Shown: in pieces, positions 12,290 to 24,597 of the stretch
Layout: every line of letters begins with the position of its first letter
Position numbering within the stretch: the stretch's first letter is position 1
Assembly (NCBI GenBank): GCA_029961685.1
Contig: JARWKL010000002.1
Coordinates: 19,870,908 to 19,934,907, forward strand
Length of the DNA: 64,000 nucleotides
Origin: Aristolochia californica
Lineage: Eukaryota > Streptophyta > Magnoliopsida > Piperales > Aristolochiaceae
Direction of reading: 5' to 3'
Position numbers and translations under genes: made by a program
The notes under the pieces: model-generated
Databases searched by the model: none
What the model was told of the DNA's origin: nothing
The model's input: only the letters and a program-made list of their open reading frames with translations

Positions 12290-15200
12290 ATGTTAGGATC
12301 AATTAGAAATCTCTTTCTTTTAAAATTCCACCTAGCTATTAGGGGTTGTACTAGTGGAATTTCCCAAACATGGATAGCAAAACTTTGAAGTTCATTTTTA
12401 GTTCGTGAAATAATTTTCCTCACTTACATTTATTATAGTTTTCAAATATTTTTGCCTACATGAACTCTAAAATTTTCACTGTGTTTACGAGAAAAGTTGG
12501 ACAAGTTTGGATTTGAAAAAAAATTGAACATCCAAAATGCAAATGCCAAAAGTGCTAAGAGAGATAATTCAAAAAAGTGTCTCTAATTTTGAAGGATAGG
12601 CAAAAAGTGAGTTGTTTGGCTCAGGTAAATATCCAACCACACTTTAACATGAGAATTTAATTTTTTCTACTCGAAATTTTTAGATCATAAGGTCATTTTC
12701 ATCTTCAACATGTTTCTTGCATGCATACCCACCACATTTAAAACATGTTAGGATCAATTAGAAATCTCTTTCTTATAAAATTCCACCAAGTTATTAGGGG
12801 TTGTACTAGTAGAATCTCGTAAACATGAATACCAAAAATTTTGAGTTCATTTTTAGTGCGTAAAATAATTTTCTACATTTACATTTATTATAGTTTTGAA
12901 ATTAATTTGCATACTTGAACTCTAAAATATTCATTTTGTTTTCGAGAAAAGTTTGGATTTGAAAAAAAATTGAACATCCAAAATGCAAATGCAAAAAGTG
13001 TGGAGGAGAGATAATTCCAGAAAGTATCTCTGATTTTGAAGGATAGGCAAAAGGTGGGTTGTTTGGCTCTGGTAAATATCCAACCACACGTTAACTTGAG
13101 AATTTAATTTTTTCTACTCCTTGAAATTTTAGGATCATTAGGTCATTTGCCTCTTCAACATGTTTCTGGCATCCATACCCACCACATTTAAAACATGTTA
13201 GGATCAATTAGAAAACTCTTTCTTTTAAAATTCCACCAAGCTATTAGGGGTTGTACTAGTGCAATTTCCCAAAGATGGATAACAAAACTTTGGAGTTCAA
13301 TTTTAGTGAGTGAAATAATTTTATTCACTTACATTTATTATAGTTTTCAAATATTTTTGCATACATGAACGCTAAAATTTTCATTTTGGTTACAAGAAAA
13401 GTTTGGATTTGAAAAAAAATTGAACATCCAAAATGGAAATGCAAAAAGTGCGGAGGAGAGAAAATTCCAAAATGTATCACTGATTTTGAAGGATAGACAA
13501 AAAGTGGGTTATTTGGCTCTGGTAAATATCCAACCACACGTTAACTTGAGAATTTAATTTTTTCTACTCCTTGAAAATTTTGGATCATTAGGTCATTTGC
13601 ATCTTCAACATGTTTCTGGCATGCATACCTACCACATTTAAAACATGTTAGGATCAGTTAGAAATCTCTTTCTTATAAAATTCCACCAAGCTATTAGGGG
13701 TCGTACTAGTGGAATTTCCCAAACATGGATAGCAAAACTTTGGAGTTCATTTTTAGTGCGTGAAATAATTTTCTTCACGTACATTTGTTATAGTTTTCAA
13801 ATATTTTTGCATACATGAACTCTAAAATTTTCATTTCGTTTACGAGAAAAGTTTGGATTTGAAAAAAAATTGAACAACCAAAATGGTAATGCAAAAAGTG
13901 CTGAGAGAGATAATTCCAAAAAGTATCTCTGATTTTGAAGGATAGGCAAAAAGTGGGATGTTGGGCTCTGGTAATTATCCAACCACACGTTAACTTGAGA
14001 ATTTAATTTTTTCTCCTCCTTCAAATTTTTGGATCATTAGGTTATTGCATCTTCGACATGTTTCTAGGATGCATACCTACCACATTTAAAACATGTTAGG
14101 ATCAATTCGAAATGTCTTTCTTATAAAATTCCACCAAGCTACTAGGGGTTGTACTAGTGGAATTTCCCAAACATGGATAGCAAAACTTTGGAGTTCATTT
14201 TTAGTTTGTGAAATAATTTTCTTCACTTACATTTATTATAGTTTTAAAATTGTTTTGAATACGTGAACTCTAAAATTTTCTTTTTGTTTACGGAAAAAGT
14301 TGGACAAGTTTGAATTTGAAAAAAAATTGAACATCCAAAATAGAAATGCCGAAAGTTCTGAGGGAGATAATTCAAAAAAGTATCTCTAATTTTGATGGAT
14401 AGGCAAACAGTGAGTTGTTTGGCTCTGGTAAATATCCAACCACACTTTAACTTGAGAATTTAATGTTTTCTACTCAAAATTTTTGGATCATTAGGTCATT
14501 TTCATCATCAACATGTTTCTTGCATGCAAACCCACCACATTTAAAACAAGTTAGGATCAATTAGAAATATCTTTCTTATAAAATTCCACCAAGCTATTAG
14601 GGGTTGTACTAGTCGAATTTCCCAAACAGGGATAACAAAACTTTGGAGTTCATTTTTAGTGTGTGAAATAATTTTCTACTCTTACAATTATTATAGTTTT
14701 AGATTTTTTTTTTTTTGCATACATGCACTTTAAAATTTTCATTTTTTTTACGAGAAAAGTTTTGATTTGGAAAAAAATTGAACATCCAAAACGGAAATGG
14801 AAAAAGTGCTCAGTGAGATAATTCCAAAAAGTATCTCCAATTTTGAAGGATTGGCAAAAACTGGGTTGTTTGCCTCTGGTATATATCCAACCACATGTTA
14901 CCTTGAGAATTTATTTTTTTCTTCACCTTGAAATTTTTGGATCATTAGGTCATTTCCATCTTCAACATGTTTCTAGCATGCATACCCACCACATTTAAAA
15001 AATGTTAGGATCAATTAGAAATCTCTTTCTTATAAAATTCCACCAAGCTATTAGGGGTTGTACTAGTGGAATTTACCAACAATGGATAACAAAAATTTGG
15101 AGTTAATTTTTAATGCGTGAAATAATTTTCTTCACTTTCATTTATTTTAGTTTTCAAATTTTTTTGCATAAATGAACTCTAAAATTTTCATTTTGTTTAC

Positions 15201-15449
15201 GAGAAAAGTTTGGATTTGAAAAAAAATTAAACATCCAAAATGGAAATGCAAAAAGTGCTGAGAGAGATAATTAAAAAAGTATGTCTGATTTTGAAGGATA
15301 GGCAAAAAGTGGGTTAATGGGCTATGGAAAATATCCAACCACACGTTACCTTGAGAATTTAATTTTTTCACCTCCTTGAAATTTTTGGATCATTAGGTTA
15401 TTTGCCTCTTCGACATGTTTCTAACATGCATACCCACCACATTTAAAAT
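12290..15449 (+). repeat. Seven-monomer higher-order unit, copy 2 (imperfect)
   Basis: Monomers start at 12290, 12745, 13195, 13645, 14093, 14548 and 15002. The first three and the sixth match copy 1 at an offset of about 3154 bp. The fourth and fifth are ordinary monomers in place of the divergent pair found in copy 1. The monomer at 14548 has an expanded T-run (about 14 T near 14705-14718), which makes this short-form unit 454 bp long. Confidence 0.75.
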
Positions 15450-18400
15450 ATGTTAGGATCAATTACAAATCTCTTTCTTATAAAATTCCACCAAGCTATT
15501 AGGGGTTGTACTAGTGGAATTTCCCATAGATGGATAACAAAACTTTGGAGTTCATATTTAGTGCGTGAAATAATTTTCTTCAATTACATTTATTATAGTT
15601 TTCAAATATTTTTGCATACATGAACTCTAAAATATTCATTTTGTTTACGAGAAAAGTTTGGATTTGAAAAAAAATTGAACATCCAAAATTGAAATGCAAA
15701 AAGTGTTGAGAGAGATAATTCCAAAAAGTATCTCTGATTTTGATGGATAGGCAAAAACTGGGATGTTGGGCTCTGGTAAATATCCAACCACACGTTAACT
15801 TGAGAATTTAACTTTTTCTCCTCCTTGAAATTATTGGATGATTAGGTTATTTGCCTCTTCGTCATGTTTCTAGCATGCATACCCACCACATTTAAAACAT
15901 GTTAGGATCAATTCGAAATCTCTTTCTTATAAAATTCCACATAGCTATTAGGGGTTGTACTAGTAGAATTTCCCAAACATGGATAGCAAAACTTTGGAGT
16001 TCATTTTTAGCTTGTCAAATAATTTTCTTCACTTACATTTATTTTAGTTTTCAAATTTTATTGCATACAAAAACTCTAAAATTTTAATTTTGTTTACGAG
16101 AAAAGTGGGACAAGTTTGGATTTGAAAAAAAATTGAACATCCAAAATGGAAACGCAAAAATTGCAGAGAGAGATAATTCCAAAAAGTATCTCTGATTTTG
16201 AAGGATAAGCAAAAAGTGGGTTGTTTGGCTCTGGTAAATATCCAACACACGTTAACTTGAGAATTTAATTTTTTCTACTCCTAGAAATTTTTGGATCATT
16301 AGGTCATTTGCGTCTTCAACATGTTTCTGGCATGCATACCCACCCCATTTAAAACATGTTAGGATCAATTAGAAATCTCTTTCTTCTAAAATTCCACAGA
16401 GTGATTAGGGGTTGTGTCAGTCGAATTTCCCAAACATGGATAACAAAACTTTAGAGTTCATTTTTAGTGATTAAAATAACTTTCTTCACTTACATTTATA
16501 AAAATTTTCAAATTTTTTTTGCAAACCAGAATTCAAAAATTTTCATTTTGTTTACTAGAAAACTTTGGATTTGGAAAAAAATTCAATATCCAAAACGGAA
16601 ATGCAAAAAGTGCTGAGAGAGATAATTCCAAAAAGTAACTTTGACTTTGAAGGATAGGCAAAAAGTGGGTTGTTTGGCTCTAGTAAATATCCAACCACAC
16701 GTTAACTTGAGAATTTAATTTTTGCTACTCCTAGAAATTTTTGGATCATTAGGTCATTTGCATCTTCAACATGTTTCTGGCATGCATGCCCACGACATTT
16801 AAAACATGTTAGGATCAATTAGAAATCTCTTTCTTATAAAATTCCACAGAGTTATTAGGGGTTGTACTAGTCGAATTTCCCAAACGTGGATAACAAAACT
16901 TTGGAGTTGATTTTTAGTGCATAAAATAATTTTCTTCACTTACATTTATTATAATTTTCAAAATTTTTTTGCATACCTGAATTCTAAAATTTCCATTTTG
17001 TTTACGAGACAAGTTTGGATTTGGAAAAAAATTGAACATCCAAAACGGAAATGCAAAAAGTGCTGAGGGATATAATTCCAAAAAAAATCTCTGATTTTGA
17101 AGGATAGGCAAAAAGTGGGTTGTTTGGCTCCTGTAAATATCCAAACACACGTTAACTTCAGAATTTAATTTTTTCTTCTCCTTGAAATTTTTGGATCATT
17201 AGGTCATTTGCATCTTCAACATGTTTCAGGCATGCATACCCCTCCACATTTAAAACATGTTAGGATCAATTACAAATCTCTTTCTTATAAAATTCCACAA
17301 AGCTCTTAGGGGTTGTACTAGTCAAGTTTCCCAAACATGGATAACAAAACTTTCGAGTTCATTTTTAGGCCGTGAAATAATTTCCTTCACTTACATTTAT
17401 TATAGTTTTCAATTTTTTTTTGCATACATGAACTCTAAAATTTTCATTTTGTTTACGAGAAAAGTTTGGATTTGGAAAAAAATATACATCCGAAACGGAA
17501 ATGCAAAAAGTGCTGAGAGAGATAACTCCAAAAAGTATCTCTAATTTTGAAGGATAGGCAAAAAGTTGGTTGTTTGGCTCTGGTAAATATCCAACCCCAC
17601 GTTAACTAGAGAATTTAATTGTTTCTTCACCTTGAAATTTTTGGATCATTAGGTCATTTACATCTTCAACATGTTTCTTGCATGCATACCCACCATATTT
17701 AAAACATGTTAGGATCAATTAGAAATCTCTTTCTTATAAAATTCCACCAAGCTATTAGGGGTTTTAATAGTCGAATTTCCCAAACAAGGATACCAAAACT
17801 TTAGAATTCATTTTGAGTGAGTAAAATAATTTTCTTCACTCACATTGATTATAGTTTTCAAATTTTTTTGCATTCATGAACTCGAAAATTTTCTTTTTGT
17901 TTATGAGAAAAGTTTGGATTTAAAAAAAATTGAACGTCCAAAATGGAATTGCAAAAAGTACTGAGAGAGATAATTCAAAAAAGTATCTTTGATTTTGAAG
18001 GATAGGCAAAAAGTGAGTTGTTTGGCTCTGGTAATTATCCAGCCACACGTTAACTTGAGAATTTAATTTTTTCTACTCGAAATTTTTGGATCATTAGGTC
18101 TTTTGCATCTTCAACATGTTTCTAGCATGCATACCCACCACATTTAAAACATGTTAGGATCAATTAGAAATCTCTTTCTTTTAAAATTCCACCAAGCTAT
18201 TAGGGTTTCTACTAGTGAAATTTCCCAAACATGGATAAAAAAACTTTGGAGTTCATTTTTAGTGCGTGAAATAATTTTCTTCACTTACATTTATTATAGT
18301 TTTGAAATTTTTTTTGCATACCTGAACTCTTAAATTTTCATTTTGTTTCCAAGAAAATGTTGGATTTGGAAAAAAATTGAACATCCAAAACGGAAATGCA

Positions 18401-19483
18401 AAAAGTGTGAGGAAATATAATTCCAAAAAAAATCTCTGATTTTGAAGGATAGGCAAAAAGTGGGTTGTTTGCTTCCTGTAAATATCCAACCGCACGTTAA
18501 CTTTAGAATTTAATTTTTTCATTTCCTTGAAATTTTTGGATCATTAGGTCATTTGAATCTTCAACAGGTTTCTGGCATGCATACCCACCACATTTAAAAC
18601 ATGTTAGGATCAATTAGAAATCTCTTTCTTATAAAATTTCACCAAGCTATTAGGGGTTGTACTAGTGGAATTGCCCAAACATGGATAGCAAAACTTTGGA
18701 GTTCATTTTTAGTGCGTGAAATAATTTTCTTCACTTACATTTATTATAGTTTTCAAATGTTTTTGCATACATGAACTCTAAAATTTTATTTTTGTTTACG
18801 AGAAAAGTTTGGATAAAAAAAATTGAATATCCAAAATGGAAATACCGAAAGTGCTGAGAGAGTTAATTTAAAAAAGTATCTCTGATTTTGAAGGATAGGC
18901 AAAAAATGGGTTGTTGGGCTATGGTAAATATCCAACCACACGTGAACTTGAGAATTGAATTTTTTCTACTCCTTGAAATTCTTGGATCATTAGGTCATTT
19001 GCATCTTCAACATGATTCAAGAATACATACCCACCACATTTAAAACATGTTAGGATCAATTAGAAATCTCTTTTTTATAAAATTCCACCAAGCTATTAGG
19101 GGTTGTACTAGTGGAATTTCCCAAACATGGATAACAAAACTTTGGAGTTCGAAATAATTTTCTTCACTTACATTTATTATAGTTTTCAAATTTTTTTTGC
19201 ATACCTGAACTCTTAAATTTTCATTTTTTTTAGGAGAAAAGTTTGGATTTGGAAAAAAATTGAACATCTGAAACGGAAATGCAAAAAGTGCTGAGGGATA
19301 TAATTCCAAAAAAAATCTCTGATTTTGAAGGATAGGCAAAAAGTGGGTTGTTCGGCTCCTGTAAATATCCAAACACACGTTAACTTCAGAATTTAATTTT
19401 TTCTTTTCCTTGAAATTTTTTGATCATTAGGTCATTTGCATCTTCAACATGTTTCTAGCATGCATACCCACCACATTTAAAAC
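15450..19483 (+). repeat. Nine monomers including the W subfamily
   Basis: Monomers start at 15450, 15899, 16356, 16806, 17257, 17706, 18151, 18601 and 19047. A subfamily I call W is marked by 'gggatataattccaaaaa' followed by extra A bases before 'tctctg', by 'ttggatttggaaaaaaatt', and by 'gcatacctgaac'. It is seen at 16806, 18151 and 19047, and again at 24151 and in the distal half of 25044. The unit at 15899 carries 'acaaaaactctaaaatttt' with the gggacaagt box, like later U-type monomers. Confidence 0.82.
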
Positions 19484-19638
19484 ATGTTAGGCAAAAAGTG
19501 GGTTGTTTGGCTCTGGTAAATATCCAACCATACGTTAACTTTAGAATATAATTTTTACTACTCCATGAAATTTTTGGATCATTCGGTTACTTGCATCTTT
19601 AACATGTTTCCTGCATGCAAACCCACCCCATTTAAAAC
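19484..19638 (+). repeat. Internally deleted 155-bp monomer
   Basis: Only the first few bases of the anchor remain before the sequence jumps to the distal third: 'aacatgttag' is followed directly by 'gcaaaaagtgggttg' at 19490/19491. About 294 bp are missing. The bases 'tagg' are present at both normal breakpoints (gttagg in the anchor, ggataggc before 'aaaaagtg'), giving a 4-bp microhomology at the junction. Confidence 0.93.
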
Positions 19639-20999
19639 ATGTTAGGATCAATTATATATCTCTTTCTTATAAAATTCCACCAAACTATTAGGGGTTGTAC
19701 TAGTGGAATTTCCCAAACTTTGATACCAAAACTTTTGAGTTCATTTTTAGTGCGTGAAATAATTTTCTTGACATACATTTATTATAGTTTTCTAATTTTT
19801 TTGCATTCATGAACTCTAAAATTTTCATTTTGTTTACGAGAAAATTTAGGATTTGAAAAAAAATTGAACATCCAAAATGGAAATGCAAAAGTGCTGAGAG
19901 AGTTAATTTCAAAAAGTATCTCTGATTTTGAAGGATAGGCAAAAAATGGGTTGTTTGGCTCTGGTAAATATCCAGCCACACGTTAACTTGAGAATTTAAT
20001 TTTTTCTACTCCTTGAAATTTTTGGATGATTAGGTCATTTGCGTAGTCAACATGTTTCAAGCATACATACCCACCACATTTAAAACATGTTAGGATCAAT
20101 TAGAAATCTCTTTTTTATAAAATTCCACCAAGCTATTAGGGGTTGTACTAGTGGAATTTCCCAAACATGGATGACAAAACTTTTGAGTTCATTTTTAGTA
20201 CGTGAAATAATTTTCTTCACTTACATTTATTATAGTTTTCTAATTTTTTTGCATACATGAACTTTAAAATTTTCATTTTGTTTACGAGACAACTTGGACA
20301 AGTTTGGATTTGGAAAAAAATTGAACATCGAAAATGGAAATGCCGAAGGTTCTGAGAGAGTTAATTCAAAAACGTTTTTCTGATTTTGAAGGACAGGCAA
20401 AAAGTGAGTTGTTTGGCTCTGGTAAATATCCAACCACACTTTAACTTGAGAATTTAATTTTTTCTAATCAAAATTTTTGGATCATTAGGTCATTTTCATC
20501 TTCCACATGTTTCTTGCATGCATTCCCACCACATATAAAACATGTTAGGATCAATTAGAAATCTCTTTCTTTTAAAATTCCTCCTAGCTATTAGGGGTTG
20601 TACTCGTGGAATTTCCCAAACATCGATGGCAAAACTTTGGAGTTCACTTTTAGTGCGTGAAATAATTTTCTTCACTTACATTTATTATAGTTTTCTAATT
20701 TTTTTGCATACAAGAACTCTAAAATTTTAATTTTGTTTACGAGAAAAGTGGGACAAGTTTGGATTTGAAAAAAAATTGAACATCCAAAATGGAAATGCCG
20801 AAAGTGCTAAGAGAGATAATTAAAAAAAGTATCTCTGATTTTGAAGGATAGGCAAAAAGTGAGTTGCTGGGCTCTGGTAGATATCCAACCACACTTTAAC
20901 TTGAGAATTTAATGTTTTATCCTCCTTGAAATTTTTGGATCATAAGGTCATTTGCATCTTCAACATGTTTCTGGCATGCATACCCTCTACATTTGAAAC
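19639..20999 (+). repeat. Three monomers (Q, R and U types)
   Basis: Monomers start at 19639 (Q-like: 'cctgcatgcaaaccc', 'gcattcatgaac'), 20087 (R-like: 'gcatacatgaactttaaaa', 'aacatcgaaaatgg') and 20542 (U-like: 'acaagaactctaaaatttt', gggacaagt box, 'gccgaaagtgctaag'). They follow the same left-to-right order as in the full P-V series, with S and T absent. Confidence 0.82.
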
Positions 21000-23900
21000 A
21001 TGTTAGGATCAATTAGAAATCTCTTTCTTATAAAATTCCACCAAGCTATTACGGTATGTACTAGTCGAATTTCCAAAATAAGGATACCAAAACATTGGAG
21101 TTCATTTTTAGTGCGTAAAATAATTTTCTTCACTTACATTTATTATAGTTTCCAAATGTTTTTGCATATATGAACTCAAAAATTTTCTTTTTGTTTACGA
21201 GAAAAGTTTGGATTAAAAAAATTGAATATCCAAAATGGAAATGAAAAAAGTGCTGAGAGAGATAATTCCTAAAAGTAACTCTGATTTTGAATGATATGCA
21301 AAAAGTGGGTTCTTTGGCACCAGTAAATATCCAACCACACGTTAACTTTAGAATTTAATTTTTTCTACTCCATGAAATATTTGAATCATTCGGTCAGTTG
21401 TATCTTCAACATGTTTCCTGCATGCAAACCCACCACATTTAAAACATCTTAGGATCAATTATAAATCTCTTTTTAATAAAATTCCACCAAGCTATTCGGG
21501 GTTGTACTAGTGGAATTTCCCAAACATGGATACCAAAACATTGGAGTTCATTTTTAGTGCGTGAAATAATTTTCTTCACATACATTTATTATAGTTTTCT
21601 AATTTTTTTGCATTCATGAACTCTAAAATTTTTTATTTGTTTACAAGATAAGTTTGAATTTGAAAAAAATTGAACATCCAAAATGGAAATGCAAAAGTGC
21701 TGAGAGAGATAATTCCAAAAAGTATCTCTGATTTTGAAGGATAAGCAAAAAGTGGGTTGTTTAGCTCTGGTAAATATCCAACCACACGTTAACTTGAGAA
21801 TTTAATTTTCTCTACTCCTTGAAAATTTTGTATCATTAGGTCGTTTGCATCTTCAACATGTTTCTAGCATGCTTACGCACCACATTTAAAACTTGTTAGG
21901 ATCAATTAGAAATATCTTTCTTATAAAATTCCACCAATCTAATAAGGGTTGTACTAGTCGAATTTCCCAAACATGGATAACAAAACTTTGGAGTTCATTT
22001 TTAGTGCGTGAAATAATTTTCTTGACTTAAATTTATTATAGTTTTCTAATTTTTTTTCCATACATGAACTTTAAAATTTTCATTTTGTTTACGAGAAAAG
22101 TTTGACAAGTTTGGATTTGAAAACAAATTGAACATCGAAAATGGAAATGCCGAAAGTGCAGAGAGAGATAATTCAAAAAAGTATCTCTGATTTTGAAGGA
22201 TAGGCAAAAAGTGAGTTGTTTGGCTGTGGTAAATATCCAACCACACTTTAACTTGAGAATTTAATTTTTTCTGCACCTTGAAATTTTTGGATGATTAGGT
22301 CATTTTTATCTTAACCATTTTTTTGGCATGCATACCCACCACATTTAAAACATGTTTGGATCAATTAGAAATCTCTTTCTTATAAAGTTCCACCAAGCTA
22401 TTACGGGTTGTACTAGTCGAATTTCCCAAACATGGATACCAAAACTTTGGAGTTCATTTTTAGTGCGTGAAATAATTTTCTTCACTTACATTTATTATAG
22501 TTTTCAAAATTTTTTGCACACTTGAACTCTAAAATTTTCACTTTGTTTACGAGAAAAGTTTGGATTTGGAAAAAAATTGAACATCCAAAACGAAAATGGA
22601 AAAAGTGCTGAGAGAGATAATTCCAAAAAGTATCTTTGATTTTGAAGGATTCGCAAAAAGTGGGTTGTTTTCCTCTGGTATATATCCAACCACAAGTTAC
22701 CTCGAGAATTTAATTTTTTCTTCACCTTGAAATTTTTGGATCATTAGGTCATTTGCATCTTTAACTTGTTTCTGGCATGTACCCACCACATTTAAAACAT
22801 GTTAGGATCAGATAGAAATCTCTTTCTTATAAAATTCCACCAAGCTATTAGGGGTTGTACTAGTGGGATTTCCCAAACATGGATAACAAAACTTTGGAGT
22901 TCATTTTTAGTGCATGAAATAATTTTCTTCACTTTCATTTATTATAGTTTTCAAATCTTTTTGCATAAATGAACACTAAAATTTTCACTTTGTTTACGAG
23001 AAAAGTTTGGATTTGGAAAAAAATTGAACATCCAAAAAGGAAATGCAAAAAGTGCTTAGGGAAATAATTTAAAAAAGTATCTCTGATTTTGAAGGATAGG
23101 GAAAAAGTGGGATGTTGGGCTCTGGAAAATATCCAACCACAGGTTCACTTGAGAATTTAATTTTTTCTCGTCCTTGAATTTTTTGGATCATTAGGTTATT
23201 TGCCTGTTCGACATGTTTCTAGCATGCATACCCACCACATTTAAAACATGTTAGGATCAATTCGAAATCTTTCTTATAAAATTCCACCAAGCTATTAGGG
23301 GTTGCACTAGTGGAATTTCCCCAACATGGATAGCAAAACTTTGGAGTTCATTTTTAGTGCGTGAAATAATTTTGATCACTTACAGTTATTATAATTTTAA
23401 AATTTTTTTGCAAACAAGAACTCTAAAATTTTAATTTCTTACACGAGAAAAGTGGGAAAGTTTGGATTTGAAAAAAAATTGAACATCCAAAAAGGAAATG
23501 CCAAAAGTGCTGAGAGAGATAATTCAAAAAATTATCTTTGATTTTGAAGGATAGGCAAAAAGTGAGTTGTTTGGCTTTGGTAAATATCCAACCAGACTTT
23601 AACTTGAGAATTTAATTTTTTATCCTCCTTGAAATTTTTGGATCATTAGGTCATTTGCATCTTCAATGTGTTTCACCATGCATACCCACCACATTTAAAA
23701 GATGTTAGGATCAATTAGAAGTCTCTCTCTTATAAAATTCCACCAAGCTGTTAGGGGTTGTACTAGTCGAATTTCCCAAACAAGGATACCAAAACTTTGG
23801 AGTTCATTTTACTGCGTAAAATAATTTTCTTCACTCACACTTATTATAGTTTTCAATTTTTTTTGCATACATGAACTCGAAAAATTTTCTTTTTGTTTAC

Positions 23901-24150
23901 GAGAAAAGTTTGGATTTGAAAAAAAATTGAACTTCCAAAATGGAAATGCAAAAAATGCTGAGAGAGATAATTCCAAAAAGTATCTCTGATATTTAAGGAT
24001 AAGCAAAAAGTGGGTTGTTTGGCACTGGTAAATATCCAACCACACGTTAACTTGAGAAATTAATTTTTTCTACTCCTTGAAAATTTTGGATCATTATGTC
24101 ATTTGCATCTTCAACATGTTTTTGGCATGCATACCCACCACATTTAAAAC
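21000..24150 (+). repeat. P-V higher-order unit, seven monomers
   Basis: Monomers start at 21000 (V-like front, P-like back), 21446 (Q), 21893 (R), 22352 (S), 22799 (T), 23248 (U) and 23702 (V). Markers are as follows. P: 'ttggattaaaaaaattg' and 'cctaaaagtaactctg'. Q: 'cctgcatgcaaaccc' and 'gcattcatgaac'. R: 'actttaaaattttc' and 'aacatcgaaaatgg'. S: 'cctctggtatatatcc'. T: 'cataaatgaac' and 'gggatgttgggctctgg'. U: 'acaagaactc' plus a gtggga-type box. V: 'ttcactcac', 'ttctttttgtttac' and 'gataagcaaaaag'. This is the most complete round of the series. Confidence 0.82.
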
Positions 24151-24597
24151 ATGTTAGGATCAATTAGAAATCTGTTTCTGATAAAATTCCACGAAGCTAT
24201 TTGGGGTCGTACTAGTGGAATTTCCCAAACAAGGATAGCAAAACTTTGGAGTTCATTTTTAGTGCGTGAAATAATTTTCTTCACTTACATTTATTATACT
24301 TTTCAAATTTTTTTTGCACACCTGAACTCTAAAATTTGCATTTAGTTTACGAGAAAAGGTTGGATTTGGAAAAAAATTGAACATCCAAAACGGAAATGCA
24401 AAAAGTGTTGTGGGATATAATTCTAAAAAAAATCTCTGATTTTGAATGATAGGCAAAAAGTGGGTTGTTTGGCCTCTGTAAATATCCAACCACACGTTAA
24501 CTTGAGAATTTAATTTTTTCTACTCAAAAATTTTGGATTATTAGGGCATTTGCATCTTCAACATGTTTTTGGCATGCGTACCCACCACATTTAAAAC
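24151..24597 (+). repeat. Single W-type monomer inserted between P-V rounds
   Basis: This 447-bp unit has the W markers 'ttggatttggaaaaaaatt' and 'gggatataattctaaaaa', like monomers at 16806, 18151 and 19047. It interrupts the P-V order between V (23702) and P (24598). Unequal exchange with the W-rich stretch to its left would explain its presence. Confidence 0.8.

Noticed and set aside
14700..14722. Microsatellite (long T-run).
   Set aside because: It is an expanded version of the T-rich tract present in every monomer, so it is length drift and not a separate locus.
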